DNA from: an uncultured Pseudomonadota bacterium
GTDB taxonomy: Bacteria > Pseudomonadota > Gammaproteobacteria > Competibacterales > Competibacteraceae
Assembly: GCA_903844665.1 (NCBI GenBank)
Contig: CAIMUS010000204.1
Span: forward strand, 1 to 33,439
Direction: 5' to 3'
Length of the DNA: 33,439 bases
Within the stretch, counting starts at the first letter, position 1; every line of letters begins with the position of its first letter. A program made the position numbers and the translations under genes. Shown here piece by piece: positions 16,015 through 24,373 of this stretch. The notes beneath the pieces were generated by a model. It ran no database searches. It was not told where the DNA came from and saw nothing but the letters and a program-made list of their open reading frames with translations.

Positions 16015-16281
16015 TGCTTGCCTGTGCAGACGACGCGCCGGCGAACCATGCAACATGCCTTCCACGCTAATGTCTTCGTCTATATCGGGCCAGTGGATGC
16101 CCTGACCATCGCCGAGAATTTCAAAATTCTGTCGCTGCTCTTCGGCGGCTTCCGACAAACGCCATGACCAGATCAGCGGAACACTGATTGTGCGCCCATC
16201 GATGAGATGAGCAATAATCTCATCTTCGGTAATTTCAGCATTCAACAGACGAGGTTCTACGACGTTAACCACAGTGTTCAT
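16009..16281 (-). CDS. DUF2442-family protein
   Basis: A 90-aa protein of the DUF2442 family. The hallmark is the stretch NAEITEDEIIAHLIDGRTISVPLIWSWRL (two beta strands and a W-R-L turn), then ARR near the end. DUF2442 genes are often paired with DUF4160 genes in a toxin-antitoxin-like arrangement, and here the DUF4160 frame overlaps its start by 17 bases upstream. The biochemical role is not known. The stop codon is within the attC-like site, which suggests the pair moved as a gene cassette. The ATG at 16281 lies within the end of the DUF4160 frame. Confidence 0.8.
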   Translation of the reverse strand: MNTVVNVVEPRLLNAEITEDEIIAHLIDGRTISVPLIWSWRLSEAAEEQRQNFEILGDGQGIHWPDIDEDISVEGMLHGSPARRLHRQAA

Positions 16282-16501
16282 GCCAAGCCTCCAATATGCT
16301 CGGTAAATGGGTTTCGATGAGTTTCCGAATGACGTTGAGTTCCTTTGGCGAAAAGCCGCTATTCTTGCCGAGATAAATCGGCTCCAGCCAAAATTTGCAA
16401 ATCAGTTTATCCCGTTGCACATGGACATGTTTCGGCTCGCCGCAATCGAAGCTGTAAAAGAAGAATCAATAAGGGCCGGGAATATTCTTGATGCTTGGCA
16501 T
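16265..16501 (-). pseudogene. DUF4160-family gene with an internal TGA stop
   Basis: From the ATG at 16501 the frame reads MPSIKNIPGPY, then TGA at 16466-16468, then FFFYSFDCGEPKHVHVQRDK. It continues to a TAA at 16265-16267 (79 codons in all). Family members have PGPYRFFFYS at this place, so one C-to-T change (CGA to TGA) explains the stop. The rest is intact, including GEPKHVHVQRD and the closing EAWHEHCG. Translation could restart only at weak internal sites, so the partner of DUF2442 is probably lost. A 65-aa reading frame on the plus strand over the same DNA is a shadow. Confidence 0.8.
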
Positions 16502-16560
16502 TGATTCCTCATTGCGCCGATTTTTGCGTTATCGGCAAACCTCAAGCTGTTTGGCGATTT

Positions 16561-16622
16561 CCCGGATTCCGCGAAGCTTCATTCGGGCTACGCTTGCTTG
16601 TCGGGCACGCCCTGTGCCCGAC
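16561..16622. repeat. REP-like palindromes between the DUF4160 frame and the Sel1 gene
   Basis: CCCGGATTCCGCGAAGC followed by ATTCGGGCTACG (16561-16592) resembles the REP-like element at 13612-13700. Directly next to it, GTCGGGCAC (16600-16608) and GTGCCCGAC (16614-16622) form a 9-bp stem with a 5-base loop. The pair follows the Sel1 gene on the minus strand and could serve as its terminator. Confidence 0.55.
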
Positions 16623-16638
16623 CTACCCGGCTGTTCTT

Positions 16639-17340
16639 TCAGACTGGGCCGAATTGGTAAAACATCCCTACCGTAGATTCCAGGGTGGCAGCCGTCTGTT
16701 GTGCCGCCTTCCGATAGAGGCGTATCGCCTCTGCTTTATCCTTGGGGAGACCTCCACGCCCTTCCTCGTACAAGAGTCCTAGTGCTTGCTGTGCCCCTGC
16801 AGCAGCAAACCCCTTTGTTCCTTCAGTGAGCCAGCGGACTGCCTCAGCATCGTTCTGCGCAACTCCAGAACCGGTAAGGTACATCTTGCCTACAGTCGTT
16901 TTCGCAAGTGCATTGCCACTCTCGGCTGCCTTAATTGCACCCTCGTAACCACCGGCAAAATGAAATGGCTGCTTTGAGAATTCTCGCAGCGCAGACTGTG
17001 CTCCTTTACGAAACCAGGCGAGCGCCTGTTCTTCGCTATGCGGAACGCCGAGGCCATCAGCGTACATGAGACCTAACACAGAGGCTGCGCTGACATTTCC
17101 TTGTTCTACAGCTTTGCGATACCAACTCGCGGCTTCACTCTCATTCTTGGCAACACCAATTTCTTTTTGATACATAATCCCCAGGAAGCATTGCGCATCA
17201 GCCTTTCCTTGTTTCGCTTCGTTCATCATTGTAGTGACGAAATTGCGACGATATTCTTCAGACGATCCCTGTGGGTTCTGTGCGCAGGCACATAGAGAGA
17301 CACCAATACTCAACACTAGAGTTATTACAAAAGGCTTCAT
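16639..17340 (-). CDS. Sel1-repeat (TPR-like) lipoprotein
   Basis: A protein of 233 aa, probably exported. A hydrophobic signal at about 3-17 ends SLCAC, a plausible lipobox with Cys19. At least four Sel1-like repeats of about 36 residues follow, with the usual A-x3-LGxMYxxGxGVxxxxxEAxxWxxKA pattern: CFLGIMYQKEIGV, SVLGLMYADGLGV, TTVGKMYLTGSGV, QALGLLYEEGRGG. Such solenoids bind other proteins; the partner is unknown. I choose the ATG at 17340; a TTG two codons earlier is the only nearby alternative. The gene lies at the edge of the accessory island. A GTTAGGC (minus strand, 17375-17369) stands upstream of it. Confidence 0.8.
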   Translation of the reverse strand: MKPFVITLVLSIGVSLCACAQNPQGSSEEYRRNFVTTMMNEAKQGKADAQCFLGIMYQKEIGVAKNESEAASWYRKAVEQGNVSAASVLGLMYADGLGVPHSEEQALAWFRKGAQSALREFSKQPFHFAGGYEGAIKAAESGNALAKTTVGKMYLTGSGVAQNDAEAVRWLTEGTKGFAAAGAQQALGLLYEEGRGGLPKDKAEAIRLYRKAAQQTAATLESTVGMFYQFGPV

Positions 17341-17513
17341 TCTCAATTTCTCGACGAGTAATACCCGCGCCTAACAAATGATTCTATGGTTTCCATATAA
17401 CCTACCACAACCCGTTGTCCTTGAAAAGAATTACTTGATCTTGCTAGCCTTTGCTAGCTGTATAACATCCCCCAGCACAAGTTATCCAACCCATGGATAT
17501 CATGACATATCAG

Positions 17514-17613
17514 GTATTCCCCCGGAACTGGCCCGTTTCTACAAGACGCGATTGGCACAGCAGGGTGTTGCGGTCGAGCATCGTCATCACGAACCACTTT
17601 CAGCTCTCCGCTG
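17514..17613 (+). pseudogene. Possible N-terminal remnant of a second tyrosine recombinase
   Basis: The plus strand reads GIPPELARFYKTRLAQQGVAVEHRHH and then a degenerate SALRCHYC. Tyrosine recombinases of a class I know from gammaproteobacteria begin in a similar way (PPEL...FY...L...GV...H-H-Y-x-KWLRYYLDF). The similarity is short and from memory, and it ends where the minus-strand SPFH gene stops (17617). The rest of the 276-base gap from 17341 shows a short palindromic TGCTAGC pair (17446-17462) and nothing else I can name. Confidence 0.25.
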
Positions 17614-17616
17614 CCA

Positions 17617-18594
17617 CTACTGTCCCGTCTTCGGAGTGGTTGCCGGTATAGGAGAAACCGCCGGTGGTGTCGCCGCAGTCGAACCCATAATATCGCCCAC
17701 CAACGGGACTCCCATGGCGCCTACGGGCACATAAATAATAGTGTGATTCTGGGAGTTGGCCATGGCCAGTTGCGCCTTGATGGCCTCGTACTGGAGATAC
17801 GACGGCGTCAACTGTTGATTGATGATCGTCATGGCTTCGGCGATGCCACGGGCTTCGGCCACCCGTTTCTCGGCCTCCTTTTGGGCGATTTTGATCTCCG
17901 TATCGGTGCGCTCCAGATTCTGCGTAGCCGCCAGTTTTTTGGCCACCGCATCGGCCACCTCCGGCGGATACTGAATATTGCCGACGACCACGCTGATAAT
18001 ATCGAACGGGGTGTCTTTTACCAATGCCGCCAACTGCTCTTGAATACTGCGTCCGATATCGCTGATTTTGTCCTTGATATCCATGCCTTTCAACTGCTGG
18101 ACGGCATTGCGGGCGGCAGTGCGCAAGGGTTCCTGCAAGTAATTCTGATACGCCACGCGCACGATCTGCTCGGGATTCTCTCCCTGTCCCAAGGTGGAGT
18201 AGCGTTCGACGAAAGCCTGCACCCGGTCCGGCCTGACCCGCCAGACGATATGGATCCGAAAACCGACGTTCAGATTATCCTGCGACAGGACCGAGTTCTG
18301 GCCCAGAAACTCCTCGCCATAGGTGTAGGGCGTAATCGACACATTGGTAACCCGCAACAACCAGCCCAGACCCGTGCTGGTAGGTCCGGTTTGCAGTCCC
18401 ACATACTTGGCTTTACCGACCAGGGCGCCGCGGGTGATATAACCGACGTAACCCGCCGGGGTATAGGGGTTACTCATGAACTGGAAAACCGCCAGCACGG
18501 TGAGCAGGCCGGCGGCGGCGACCAGGATGGTCGCTCCCCGGCGCAGCCGGGGAGTCAGAGCGGGTGGAGTCAGCATGGCAAAACGCACTGGCAT
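17617..18594 (-). CDS. SPFH/band 7 (prohibitin-like) membrane protein
   Basis: A 325-aa protein with one N-terminal helix (about 22-40). The SPFH domain runs from about 45 to 235, with GYVGYITRGALVGKAKYVGLQTGP and VGFRIHIVWRVRPDRVQAFVE. A helical Ala/Glu/Lys-rich region follows (EIKIAQKEAEKRVAEARGIAEAM, about 236-260). The tail is Pro/Thr-rich. Proteins of this family form large membrane-bound rings or microdomains with proteases or other partners (HflK/C, prohibitin); no partner gene is next to it. The ATG at 18594 (MPVRFAMLTPP) precedes the helix and fits. It faces argC with 171 bases between the two starts. Confidence 0.85.
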   Translation of the reverse strand: MPVRFAMLTPPALTPRLRRGATILVAAAGLLTVLAVFQFMSNPYTPAGYVGYITRGALVGKAKYVGLQTGPTSTGLGWLLRVTNVSITPYTYGEEFLGQNSVLSQDNLNVGFRIHIVWRVRPDRVQAFVERYSTLGQGENPEQIVRVAYQNYLQEPLRTAARNAVQQLKGMDIKDKISDIGRSIQEQLAALVKDTPFDIISVVVGNIQYPPEVADAVAKKLAATQNLERTDTEIKIAQKEAEKRVAEARGIAEAMTIINQQLTPSYLQYEAIKAQLAMANSQNHTIIYVPVGAMGVPLVGDIMGSTAATPPAVSPIPATTPKTGQ

Positions 18595-18765
18595 AATGGA
18601 CCTCGGGACGCCGCTTCAAAGCCGGCAACAGTCCTACATTGGTAAGATTATAACTGATTACTTCCAAGCGCTGTCGAGGCGTAACGCCACTGCCACCCCC
18701 TGGCGGCTGACAGCCAAGCCATGTAATCTCTACGTCAACAAAGTGTAAAGCTTAAGGTGAAACCA

Positions 18766-19797
18766 ATGATCAAAGCGGGCATCGTGGGCGGAACGGGTTA
18801 CACCGGGGTGGAACTGTTGCGGTTGCTGGCGGGGCATCCGCAGGTCGAACTGACGGCGATCACCTCGCGCTCCGAACAGGGTATTGCCGTCAGTCAATTG
18901 TTTCCCAACCTGCGCGGTCACGTGGATCTCGCATTCGTCGCGCCGGATGAAGCGACTTTGCGAGCCTGCGATGTGGTGTTTTTCGCCACCCCTAACGGCG
19001 CCGCCATGCAGATGGCTCCGGCGTTGCTGGAAGCCGGGGCGAAGGTCATCGATCTGGCCGCCGATTTTCGTCTGCGTCGCGCCGAGGAATGGGAAAAATG
19101 GTACGGCATGCCGCACGCCTGTCCGGAACTGTTGCAGGAAGCCGTTTACGGCCTGCCGGAAGTCAACCGTGAGGCGATCCGCGCCGCCCGGCTGGTGGCC
19201 AATCCCGGCTGTTATCCGACGGCGGTGCAACTGGGCTTTCTCCCTTTGCTCGAAGCCGATCTGGTCGATATCCGCCATTTGATCGCCGACGCCAAATCCG
19301 GCGTCAGCGGGGCAGGGCGCAAGGCGGAAGTGGGAATACTGCTGTGCGAAGCGGGCGATAACTTCAAGGCGTATAACGTCCCCAAACATCGCCACCTGCC
19401 GGAAATCCGCCAGGGTCTGGCGACCGTAGCCCGGCAGGAGGTGGGACTGACTTTCGTGCCCCATCTGACGCCGATGATCCGCGGCATCCACGCCACCCTG
19501 TACGCCGTACTGAAGGATATCCGGGTGGACCTGCAAACCCTGTTCGAGATGCGCTACGCCAACGAGCCTTTCGTGGACGTGCTGCCCGCCGGTTCTCACC
19601 CGGAGACCCGCAGCGTCCGTGGCGCCAATGTCTGCCGCCTGGCCGTGCACCGTCCCCAAAACGGCGATACGGTCGTGGTGCTCTCGGTGATCGACAATCT
19701 GGTCAAGGGGGCCGCCGGACAGGCGGTGCAGAACATGAACCTGATGTTCGATCTGCCGGAAACCACCGGCCTGGAGACGGTCGCCTTATTGCCTTAA
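18766..19797 (+). CDS. argC: N-acetyl-gamma-glutamyl-phosphate reductase
   Basis: Third step of arginine synthesis: NADPH-dependent reduction of N-acetylglutamyl phosphate to the semialdehyde, in the cytosol. The protein is 343 aa, normal for the long ArgC type. The NADP-binding loop [17 protein letters not shown] is at 5-21. The catalytic Cys149 lies in [21 protein letters not shown] and the HRHLPEI...FVPHL segment with the catalytic His follow. AAGGTGA stands 7 bases ahead of the ATG at 18766, which is better than the GTG at 18757. It is a single gene: the next gene converges from the other strand. Confidence 0.95.
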   Translation: MIKAGIVGGTGYTGVELLRLLAGHPQVELTAITSRSEQGIAVSQLFPNLRGHVDLAFVAPDEATLRACDVVFFATPNGAAMQMAPALLEAGAKVIDLAADFRLRRAEEWEKWYGMPHACPELLQEAVYGLPEVNREAIRAARLVANPGCYPTAVQLGFLPLLEADLVDIRHLIADAKSGVSGAGRKAEVGILLCEAGDNFKAYNVPKHRHLPEIRQGLATVARQEVGLTFVPHLTPMIRGIHATLYAVLKDIRVDLQTLFEMRYANEPFVDVLPAGSHPETRSVRGANVCRLAVHRPQNGDTVVVLSVIDNLVKGAAGQAVQNMNLMFDLPETTGLETVALLP

Positions 19798-19805
19798 AAC
19801 TGTGG

Positions 19806-19824
19806 GGCCGGCTTCCAGCCGGCC
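19806..19824. terminator. GC-rich hairpin between convergent genes
   Basis: GGCCGGCT (19806-19813) and AGCCGGCC (19817-19824) form a perfect 8-bp stem with a 3-base loop. It lies 8 bases after the argC stop and just beyond the end of the cupin gene. No T-run follows on either side, so it may be a REP-like unit that serves as a bidirectional terminator. Confidence 0.5.
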
Positions 19825-19832
19825 TGCCAACC

Positions 19833-20135
19833 TCAACCATAGCCATACAGCCAGCGGGTGGTGCCGGTATGGCTGTTTTTGACCGAATGCACGGCGCCGC
19901 GTGGAATAAAGACCTCATCGCCCGGCTCCACCCGATAGGTGGAACCGGTGACGGTCAGTTCCAGGCGGCCCTCCACCACCGTCACCAGTTCATTGGTGCT
20001 ATGGACGAAATCCCGCCATTCCCGTCCGGGCGGGTCGCTGAACCCATCACAGGAATAACCCCGCCGGCGCCAGTCAGCGGCCACGACCGCCTTATCGAGC
20101 GGCGGTGAAAAGCGTTGTCTGACAAACAGATCCAT
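19833..20135 (-). CDS. Small cupin-domain protein
   Basis: A single-domain cupin of 100 aa. The strand pattern ELVTVVEGRLELTVTGSTYRVEPGDEVFIPRGAVHSVKN contains both cupin motifs, here with an Asn-Glu in place of the usual first His pair (HSTNELV) and a single His (AVHSV). Metal binding is therefore uncertain. GGGAG precedes the ATG at 20135 by 7 bases, which is better than the longer frame to 20192. It follows the cyclophilin-fold gene by 19 bases and is likely cotranscribed. Its ligand or reaction is unknown. Confidence 0.8.
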   Translation of the reverse strand: MDLFVRQRFSPPLDKAVVAADWRRRGYSCDGFSDPPGREWRDFVHSTNELVTVVEGRLELTVTGSTYRVEPGDEVFIPRGAVHSVKNSHTGTTRWLYGYG

Positions 20136-20154
20136 CGGTACTCTCCCGCGAGCA

Positions 20155-20532
20155 TCAATCGATAATGTTCTCAACCGTAATGGGATCGCCATCTCTGACG
20201 CGGCTCAGTTGTTTGACATCATCCCTGGTCCGCGCCCAGATATTGGTCCGGGCCGCCAGCCGAATCTCGTCTCCCCGTGAAATCGGGGTGCGACCGAAAC
20301 CGATGGCGATGGCGTGTCCCTCGACCCAGAAAGCCAGTTCACCCGGTTGAACGACATCGCGGGCATCGGCTTCCAGTTCGACCTGGACGGGAACCGGAAA
20401 ATACACTTCCTCGCCCCAGGTATGCGCCCTGGAGTGCAACGGCAGATGATGGTAGATCGCATCCGCCGTGGGGGTATCCAGGAGTTCCGCGGTCAGTTCT
20501 ACCGCTCCGAGAGTGAGTTTGATCTTACGCAT
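20155..20532 (-). CDS. Cyclophilin-like fold protein (DUF369/TM1367 type)
   Basis: A 125-aa protein starting [32 protein letters not shown]. It continues with [47 protein letters not shown]. The order [13 protein letters not shown], then GEEVYFP, then V-PG-LA-W--G-A--I-FG-TP, matches my memory of the prokaryotic cyclophilin-like family (PF04126), which lacks proven isomerase activity. The ATG at 20532 gives the family start; the frame is open to 20568. It is the first gene of a two-gene unit with the cupin. Confidence 0.75.
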   Translation of the reverse strand: MRKIKLTLGAVELTAELLDTPTADAIYHHLPLHSRAHTWGEEVYFPVPVQVELEADARDVVQPGELAFWVEGHAIAIGFGRTPISRGDEIRLAARTNIWARTRDDVKQLSRVRDGDPITVENIID

Positions 20533-20669
20533 GGCTGTTCCAGATTCGGTTCGATTGATAGGATGCAATTATAAGATTTTTGGATGCTGGAAGCTTAACC
20601 GTAGTAGCGGACAGACTGCTGGAGATCGCGCGGCCAGCCCTTATCAAACTGAATATCAGGTCGAAAAAA

Positions 20670-22385
20670 GTGAAGCAATTGTCGTTGCCCCTGCTGGATT
20701 TTTCAGAGGCTGGCAAGCACTCCGCCAACAGGAGCGTGGAAGAGCGCGGCGCGGTGTTTACCCGAAGCGAGATTGTCGAGTTCATTCTGGATCTCGTCGG
20801 ATACACCACCGATCGGCCTTTGTATGAGTTTCATATCCTGGAACCATCCTTCGGGGATGGAGACTTTTTATTGCCCGTCGTGGAGCGGTTGTTGACCGCC
20901 TATCAGGCGAACTCTCTGGATCGGTCCAACAGCATCGTCCAACTCGGCTCCTCGATCCGGGCTGTCGAGTTGCATCAGGAAAGTATCAAAAATACCCGCG
21001 CCAGGCTCCTGGCCCTGCTCCGGGCGCATGGCGTATCCGAGGATGACGCCCATCTTCTTCTTGATGCATGGATTATCGAGGGGGATTTCCTCTTGGTGGA
21101 GTTACCGGAGACATTTACGCATGCGGTGGGAAACCCGCCCTATGTGCGGCAGGAGCTTATCCCTGATATTCTCATGGCCGAGTACCGGGCACGCTACAGC
21201 ACAATTTATGATCGGGCGGATTTGTATGTCCCCTTCATCGAACGCTGTCTGCTCAGCCTTGAGCCGGAAGGCCTATTGGGGTTTATTTGCGCGGACCGGT
21301 GGATGAAGAATAAGTACGGCTCACCACTCCGGGAAATGATTGCAGACCGTTATCATTTGGCCTACTACGTCGATATGGTGGGCACGCCCGCATTCCACTC
21401 CGAAGTGATGGCGTATCCCGCTATCACCGTCATCAAGCGTGGTAAATCAGGACCCACGCGGATTGCACACCGCCCTCAGATTGACCGCAACACGCTGGCG
21501 AAACTCGCTCAGACTCTGCGCGCCAGCGCTATTCCGCAGGGAAGCAGTGTTGTAGAAGTGACCGGCATCGCCAAGGGTAACGAACCCTGGATACTGCAAT
21601 CCTTCGATCAGTTGGCCGTAGTGCGGCGTCTTGAAAAGGATTACCCCGTTTTGGAGGATGCCGGTTGCAGGGTCGGAATCGGGGTCGCCACCGGAGCCGA
21701 TAAAGTGTTTATAGGCCCATTCAATAGCTTGGATGTAGAAGAGGATCGTAAGTTGCCGCTGGTCATGACCAGGGATATCGTGGATGGAACTGTGCAATGG
21801 CAGGGTCTTGGAGTAATTAACCCGTTCCACAATGATGGCTCTCTGGTTGAACTCTCGGCTTACCCGAAGCTCGCACGCTACTTGAAGGAACATGCCGACA
21901 TGATTCGCCAGCGGAACTGTGCAAAGAAAAATCCGATGGCTTGGTATCGGACCATCGACCGAATCTATCCGGATCTGGTATATCGCCCCAAGTTACTCAT
22001 CCCCGATATCAAAGGCGAAGCCCATATCGTTTACGAAGACGGTCACTTTTACCCACATCATAATCTGTATTTCATTACCTCCGAGGAATGGGATGTAATA
22101 GCCCTGCAAGCAGTGCTCCGATCAGGCATTGCAAAGCTCTTCGTATCGATCTACTCGACCCGGATGCGTGGAGGTTATCTTCGTTTCCAGGCTCAATATC
22201 TGCGGCGAATCAGGCTCCCCCGCTGGCAGGATGTTCCCAAGACTATCCAAAAAGCTCTCGTAGACGCAGCCAAGGTGGGAAACCTAGAGGCATGCAATCA
22301 TGCGGTATCCGACTTGTATCGGTTGACTCCCGAGGAAAAGGCGGCGATAGGAGGCAACAATAGCGAGGATTGGCAGCTCGCGTAG
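20670..22385 (+). CDS. Eco57I-like N6-adenine DNA methyltransferase (no partner endonuclease visible)
   Basis: A gamma-type DNA methyltransferase of about 571 aa. The AdoMet motif [15 protein letters not shown] is at about 56-70 and the catalytic NPPY motif, in [13 protein letters not shown], at about 155-158. An [13 protein letters not shown]...[13 protein letters not shown] segment follows. The C-terminal ~280 residues form the target recognition part ([30 protein letters not shown]) known from Eco57I/PstI-group enzymes. I prefer the GTG at 20670 ([11 protein letters not shown]); the frame is open to a TTG at 20580. No endonuclease gene adjoins it: divergent small genes lie upstream and 441 bases without a gene lie downstream. 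It may be an orphan methylase or a fused type IIG relative. Confidence 0.8.
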   Translation: MKQLSLPLLDFSEAGKHSANRSVEERGAVFTRSEIVEFILDLVGYTTDRPLYEFHILEPSFGDGDFLLPVVERLLTAYQANSLDRSNSIVQLGSSIRAVELHQESIKNTRARLLALLRAHGVSEDDAHLLLDAWIIEGDFLLVELPETFTHAVGNPPYVRQELIPDILMAEYRARYSTIYDRADLYVPFIERCLLSLEPEGLLGFICADRWMKNKYGSPLREMIADRYHLAYYVDMVGTPAFHSEVMAYPAITVIKRGKSGPTRIAHRPQIDRNTLAKLAQTLRASAIPQGSSVVEVTGIAKGNEPWILQSFDQLAVVRRLEKDYPVLEDAGCRVGIGVATGADKVFIGPFNSLDVEEDRKLPLVMTRDIVDGTVQWQGLGVINPFHNDGSLVELSAYPKLARYLKEHADMIRQRNCAKKNPMAWYRTIDRIYPDLVYRPKLLIPDIKGEAHIVYEDGHFYPHHNLYFITSEEWDVIALQAVLRSGIAKLFVSIYSTRMRGGYLRFQAQYLRRIRLPRWQDVPKTIQKALVDAAKVGNLEACNHAVSDLYRLTPEEKAAIGGNNSEDWQLA

Positions 22386-22386
22386 A

Positions 22387-22826
22387 GCGGAATAGGCCAC
22401 CAAGCCGTATTCCGCCGAATAGTTTCCGCTCACCCGCCTCATGCGACGCATTATGCTGCGCTAATGTGCCCTACACGGGCTGCTGGTGCTGGAACAACCG
22501 ATAGATCAAAGCTGATCGGTTGTCCGCTGTAACAGGCTTGGCAGGTGTAGGTGTCGAGCGTGGTGATGGTTGTTCATCGTTTTGTCTACTGTTGGAGTGT
22601 TTGGGGCGGGCTTAACGCCTTGAAAATTAAGGGGTGCGCCGATAGACATGAGACACTTTGACTCATTCTGTCCAATGTTACGCGGTGCGGCGCAGGGCGC
22701 CTCCTCCCGTTCCCTATTGCCTCGGTTGAAGGCGCATCACCTTCGGCGGGTTGATCACATTCGCGGCCATCCACCCCGGAGCCGTGACGGCCAGGACTCA
22801 ATCCCCAGCTTCCCCGCCCTTCCCGG
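22387..22826. other. Gene-poor stretch with a hairpin after the methyltransferase
   Basis: GCGGAATA (22387-22394) and TATTCCGC (22408-22415) form an 8-bp stem directly after the methyltransferase stop and may end its transcript. A weaker inverted pair, CAACCGATAGATCAA and TTGATC-GGTTGT-like arms, lies near 22494-22520. The rest, to 22826, has only short frames that I judge non-coding. A former endonuclease gene could have stood here, but no recognisable remnant is visible. Confidence 0.45.
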
Positions 22827-23540
22827 TCAGCCGATCAGCTCGTTCCGGGACGCAATGCCGGGACCGGAATGCCGGGACCGGGATGCGATGCCGAGGGCGA
22901 CGAGGGAGGCCAAGGCCAGCGAAAGCGTGCCCGGTTCCGGGACGGCTGTGCCAGTGACGGTGAACCCGTTGTCGTAGAGGGTACTCGTCACGAAAGTGGA
23001 CTTCCAGGGGTTCGTGGTGTTCGGGACGCCGTTGGTTGTGTTCGCGAAGATCTCGCCGTTGGCGGACACACCGGTCCCGAAGGTCGTGGAACTGCCCCCG
23101 GCCCACCGGACGTTGACGTTGTCTGTCGTATCCGGGTTGAAGAGGGTCAGATAATAGCTGCCGGGGTTGAGCGTCAGGCCGCTGAACAGAGCGGCCAGGG
23201 TGATATCCCCTGCGGTCGCAAAGTTAGGGACGGTAACGTTCGCCGTGGCGAGCGGGGACCCGGCCCCGGGACCCACCGCGTCCGTCAGATAAGCGGAAAC
23301 GGTTTCGCTGCTGCCGTCAACGCTCCCCACCAGTGCGGAGATGTTGACGCCGGTGTAAGTGTTGGTCTGCGTCCAGGACATCGTCTCGACCTGGCTGTTC
23401 GGCCCGCCGACGCGGAACGACGTGCCCGCGTTGGGGCTGATGTCGACGATTAGAGCGGCCTGGGAGGTGGCTGCGCTGCCAAGCATGGCGGTTGCCAGCA
23501 AGGCCTTAACCAGCAGACATTTGCGGACGGACTTTGGCAT
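22827..23540 (-). CDS. PEP-CTERM sorting domain protein (exosortase substrate)
   Basis: An exported 237-aa protein. A signal peptide at 1-29 ends ATSQAA. A beta-rich central domain with many Thr, Ser, Asn and Gly contains GVNISALVGSVDG, LFSGLTLNPGSYYLTLFNP and GFTVTGTA. This looks like the GDSL-free surface domains common in these proteins. The C-terminal sorting signal starts VPEPGTLSLAL at 200-210, runs through a helix and ends in a basic RSRH at 221-224. Exosortase (EpsH) would cut at the PEP motif. Unusually, 13 further residues (SGPGIASRNELIG) follow the basic cluster. No exosortase gene is in the window. Confidence 0.88.
   Translation of the reverse strand: MPKSVRKCLLVKALLATAMLGSAATSQAALIVDISPNAGTSFRVGGPNSQVETMSWTQTNTYTGVNISALVGSVDGSSETVSAYLTDAVGPGAGSPLATANVTVPNFATAGDITLAALFSGLTLNPGSYYLTLFNPDTTDNVNVRWAGGSSTTFGTGVSANGEIFANTTNGVPNTTNPWKSTFVTSTLYDNGFTVTGTAVPEPGTLSLALASLVALGIASRSRHSGPGIASRNELIG
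22854..22881. repeat. 14-bp tandem duplication in the 3-prime end of the PEP-CTERM gene
   Basis: AATGCCGGGACCGG occurs twice in direct succession (22854-22867 and 22868-22881), followed by a partial GATGCGATGCC. It lies exactly over the codons that extend the protein past the normal RSRH end, so slippage probably created the tail. Confidence 0.6.
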
Positions 23541-23748
23541 GGGAACTATCCTCTATGACGGATCGTGATGTGATTGGTAAATTATAGCAAAGGCATAACA
23601 AGCCCATCCAGGGCAATCGCGCTATGTTTGTTGAGGTCCGAAGATTAACTGGGCGCGGTAGCCGGGTAGGTGGGCATGGCCCACGCTTTCCTGTGAACCC
23701 CGGTTAGAATGGTGAGCCGTGCCACCTTACAAGACTGGAGCTTCGAGC

Positions 23749-23991
23749 ATGTCCAAAGAAGTACAAATGTCGATCAAAATGGAGCCAGAACTGCGCGATC
23801 AATTCATGGCCATTGCCGCCAGCCGGCACCGTCCAGCGGCTCAGATCATCCGCGACCTGATGCGCCTTTACATTGCGCAGAGCGAACCCCCTAACGAACT
23901 GACCGCCGATACCATTCGTAAGGCTCGGCGTGGCGAAGACGTTTTCCATGCCAAGGATGCCGAAGACCTGTTTCAGCAGTTGGGCATCTGA
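23749..23991 (+). CDS. RelB/DinJ-family antitoxin
   Basis: A protein of 80 aa beginning MSKEVQMSIKMEPELRDQFMAIAASRHRPAAQIIRDLMRLYI. This is a ribbon-helix-helix domain of the RelB/DinJ type. It continues into the toxin-binding tail with ADTIRKARRGEDVFHAKDAEDLFQQLGI. The ATG at 23749 has GGAG 8 bases upstream and is preferred over the ATG at 23719. Its stop overlaps the start of a truncated toxin frame (TGATG), as expected for a dinJ-yafQ pair. Confidence 0.8.
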   Translation: MSKEVQMSIKMEPELRDQFMAIAASRHRPAAQIIRDLMRLYIAQSEPPNELTADTIRKARRGEDVFHAKDAEDLFQQLGI

Positions 23992-24155
23992 TGCGCTCGG
24001 CGATCTACACCGGCCAGTTCAAACGGGACGATCGTATGAGATTACGGAACATCCTGTTACTGATTGCCGCAAGTGCAACAGCTTGGCATTATACTGGCTT
24101 TACATCCCCTCAACATCGGTCGTTAGGGTTACAAAGATTCCTGCAGTGGAGGTAA
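23991..24155 (+). pseudogene. Truncated YafQ-like toxin
   Basis: The frame starts with ATG overlapping the antitoxin stop and reads MRSAIYTGQFKRD, a good match to the first residues of YafQ/RelE toxins of this class. From about 24030 the similarity ends, and the frame continues as DRMRLRNILLLIAASATAW... to a TAA at 24153-24155 (54 codons). The catalytic part of the toxin is missing. A deletion or recombination joined the first 13 codons to unrelated DNA. The product should have no RNase activity. Confidence 0.65.
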
Positions 24156-24157
24156 GC

Positions 24158-24373
24158 ATGGAACAGACGATACCTTTCGGGGAAGTTCTGGAAGCGATTG
24201 ACAAGTTATCCTGGGAAGAACAAGAGACACTTCTGGATATTGTGCAGCACCGCTTAGTCGAACGGGGCCGCAAGCAGTTGGCTGCTGACATTCAGGAGGC
24301 GCGGACAGAGTTCGCGGCAGGTCGGTGCCAACCAACCACGGTGGAAGATCTCATGAAAGAGATTCTATCGTGA
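24158..24373 (+). CDS. Small antitoxin-like protein
   Basis: 71 aa, beginning MEQTIPFGEVLEAIDKLSWEEQETLLDIVQHRLVERGRKQLAADIQEA and ending TTVEDLMKEILS. The pattern of a helical N-terminus with LSxEEQE-LLDIV--RL--R-R is one I know from antitoxins that precede RelE-type toxins. GGAGGT stands 6 bases ahead of the ATG. Its TGA stop overlaps the GTG of the next frame (GTGA), which encodes the front half of a RelE-like toxin. No DNA-binding domain is recognisable. Confidence 0.7.
   Translation: MEQTIPFGEVLEAIDKLSWEEQETLLDIVQHRLVERGRKQLAADIQEARTEFAAGRCQPTTVEDLMKEILS

Noticed and set aside
16307-16504. 65-aa plus-strand protein
   Set aside because: It lies wholly antisense to the DUF4160 frame, which has clear family motifs.
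17378-17734. 118-codon plus-strand frame
   Set aside because: Its second half runs antisense through the SPFH gene end and its first half has no start context. Only the short recombinase-like stretch is kept, at low confidence.
22586-22977. Short frames on both strands between the methyltransferase and the PEP-CTERM gene
   Set aside because: No motif, no Shine-Dalgarno sequence, composition as expected from GC-rich non-coding DNA; partly antisense to the PEP-CTERM gene.
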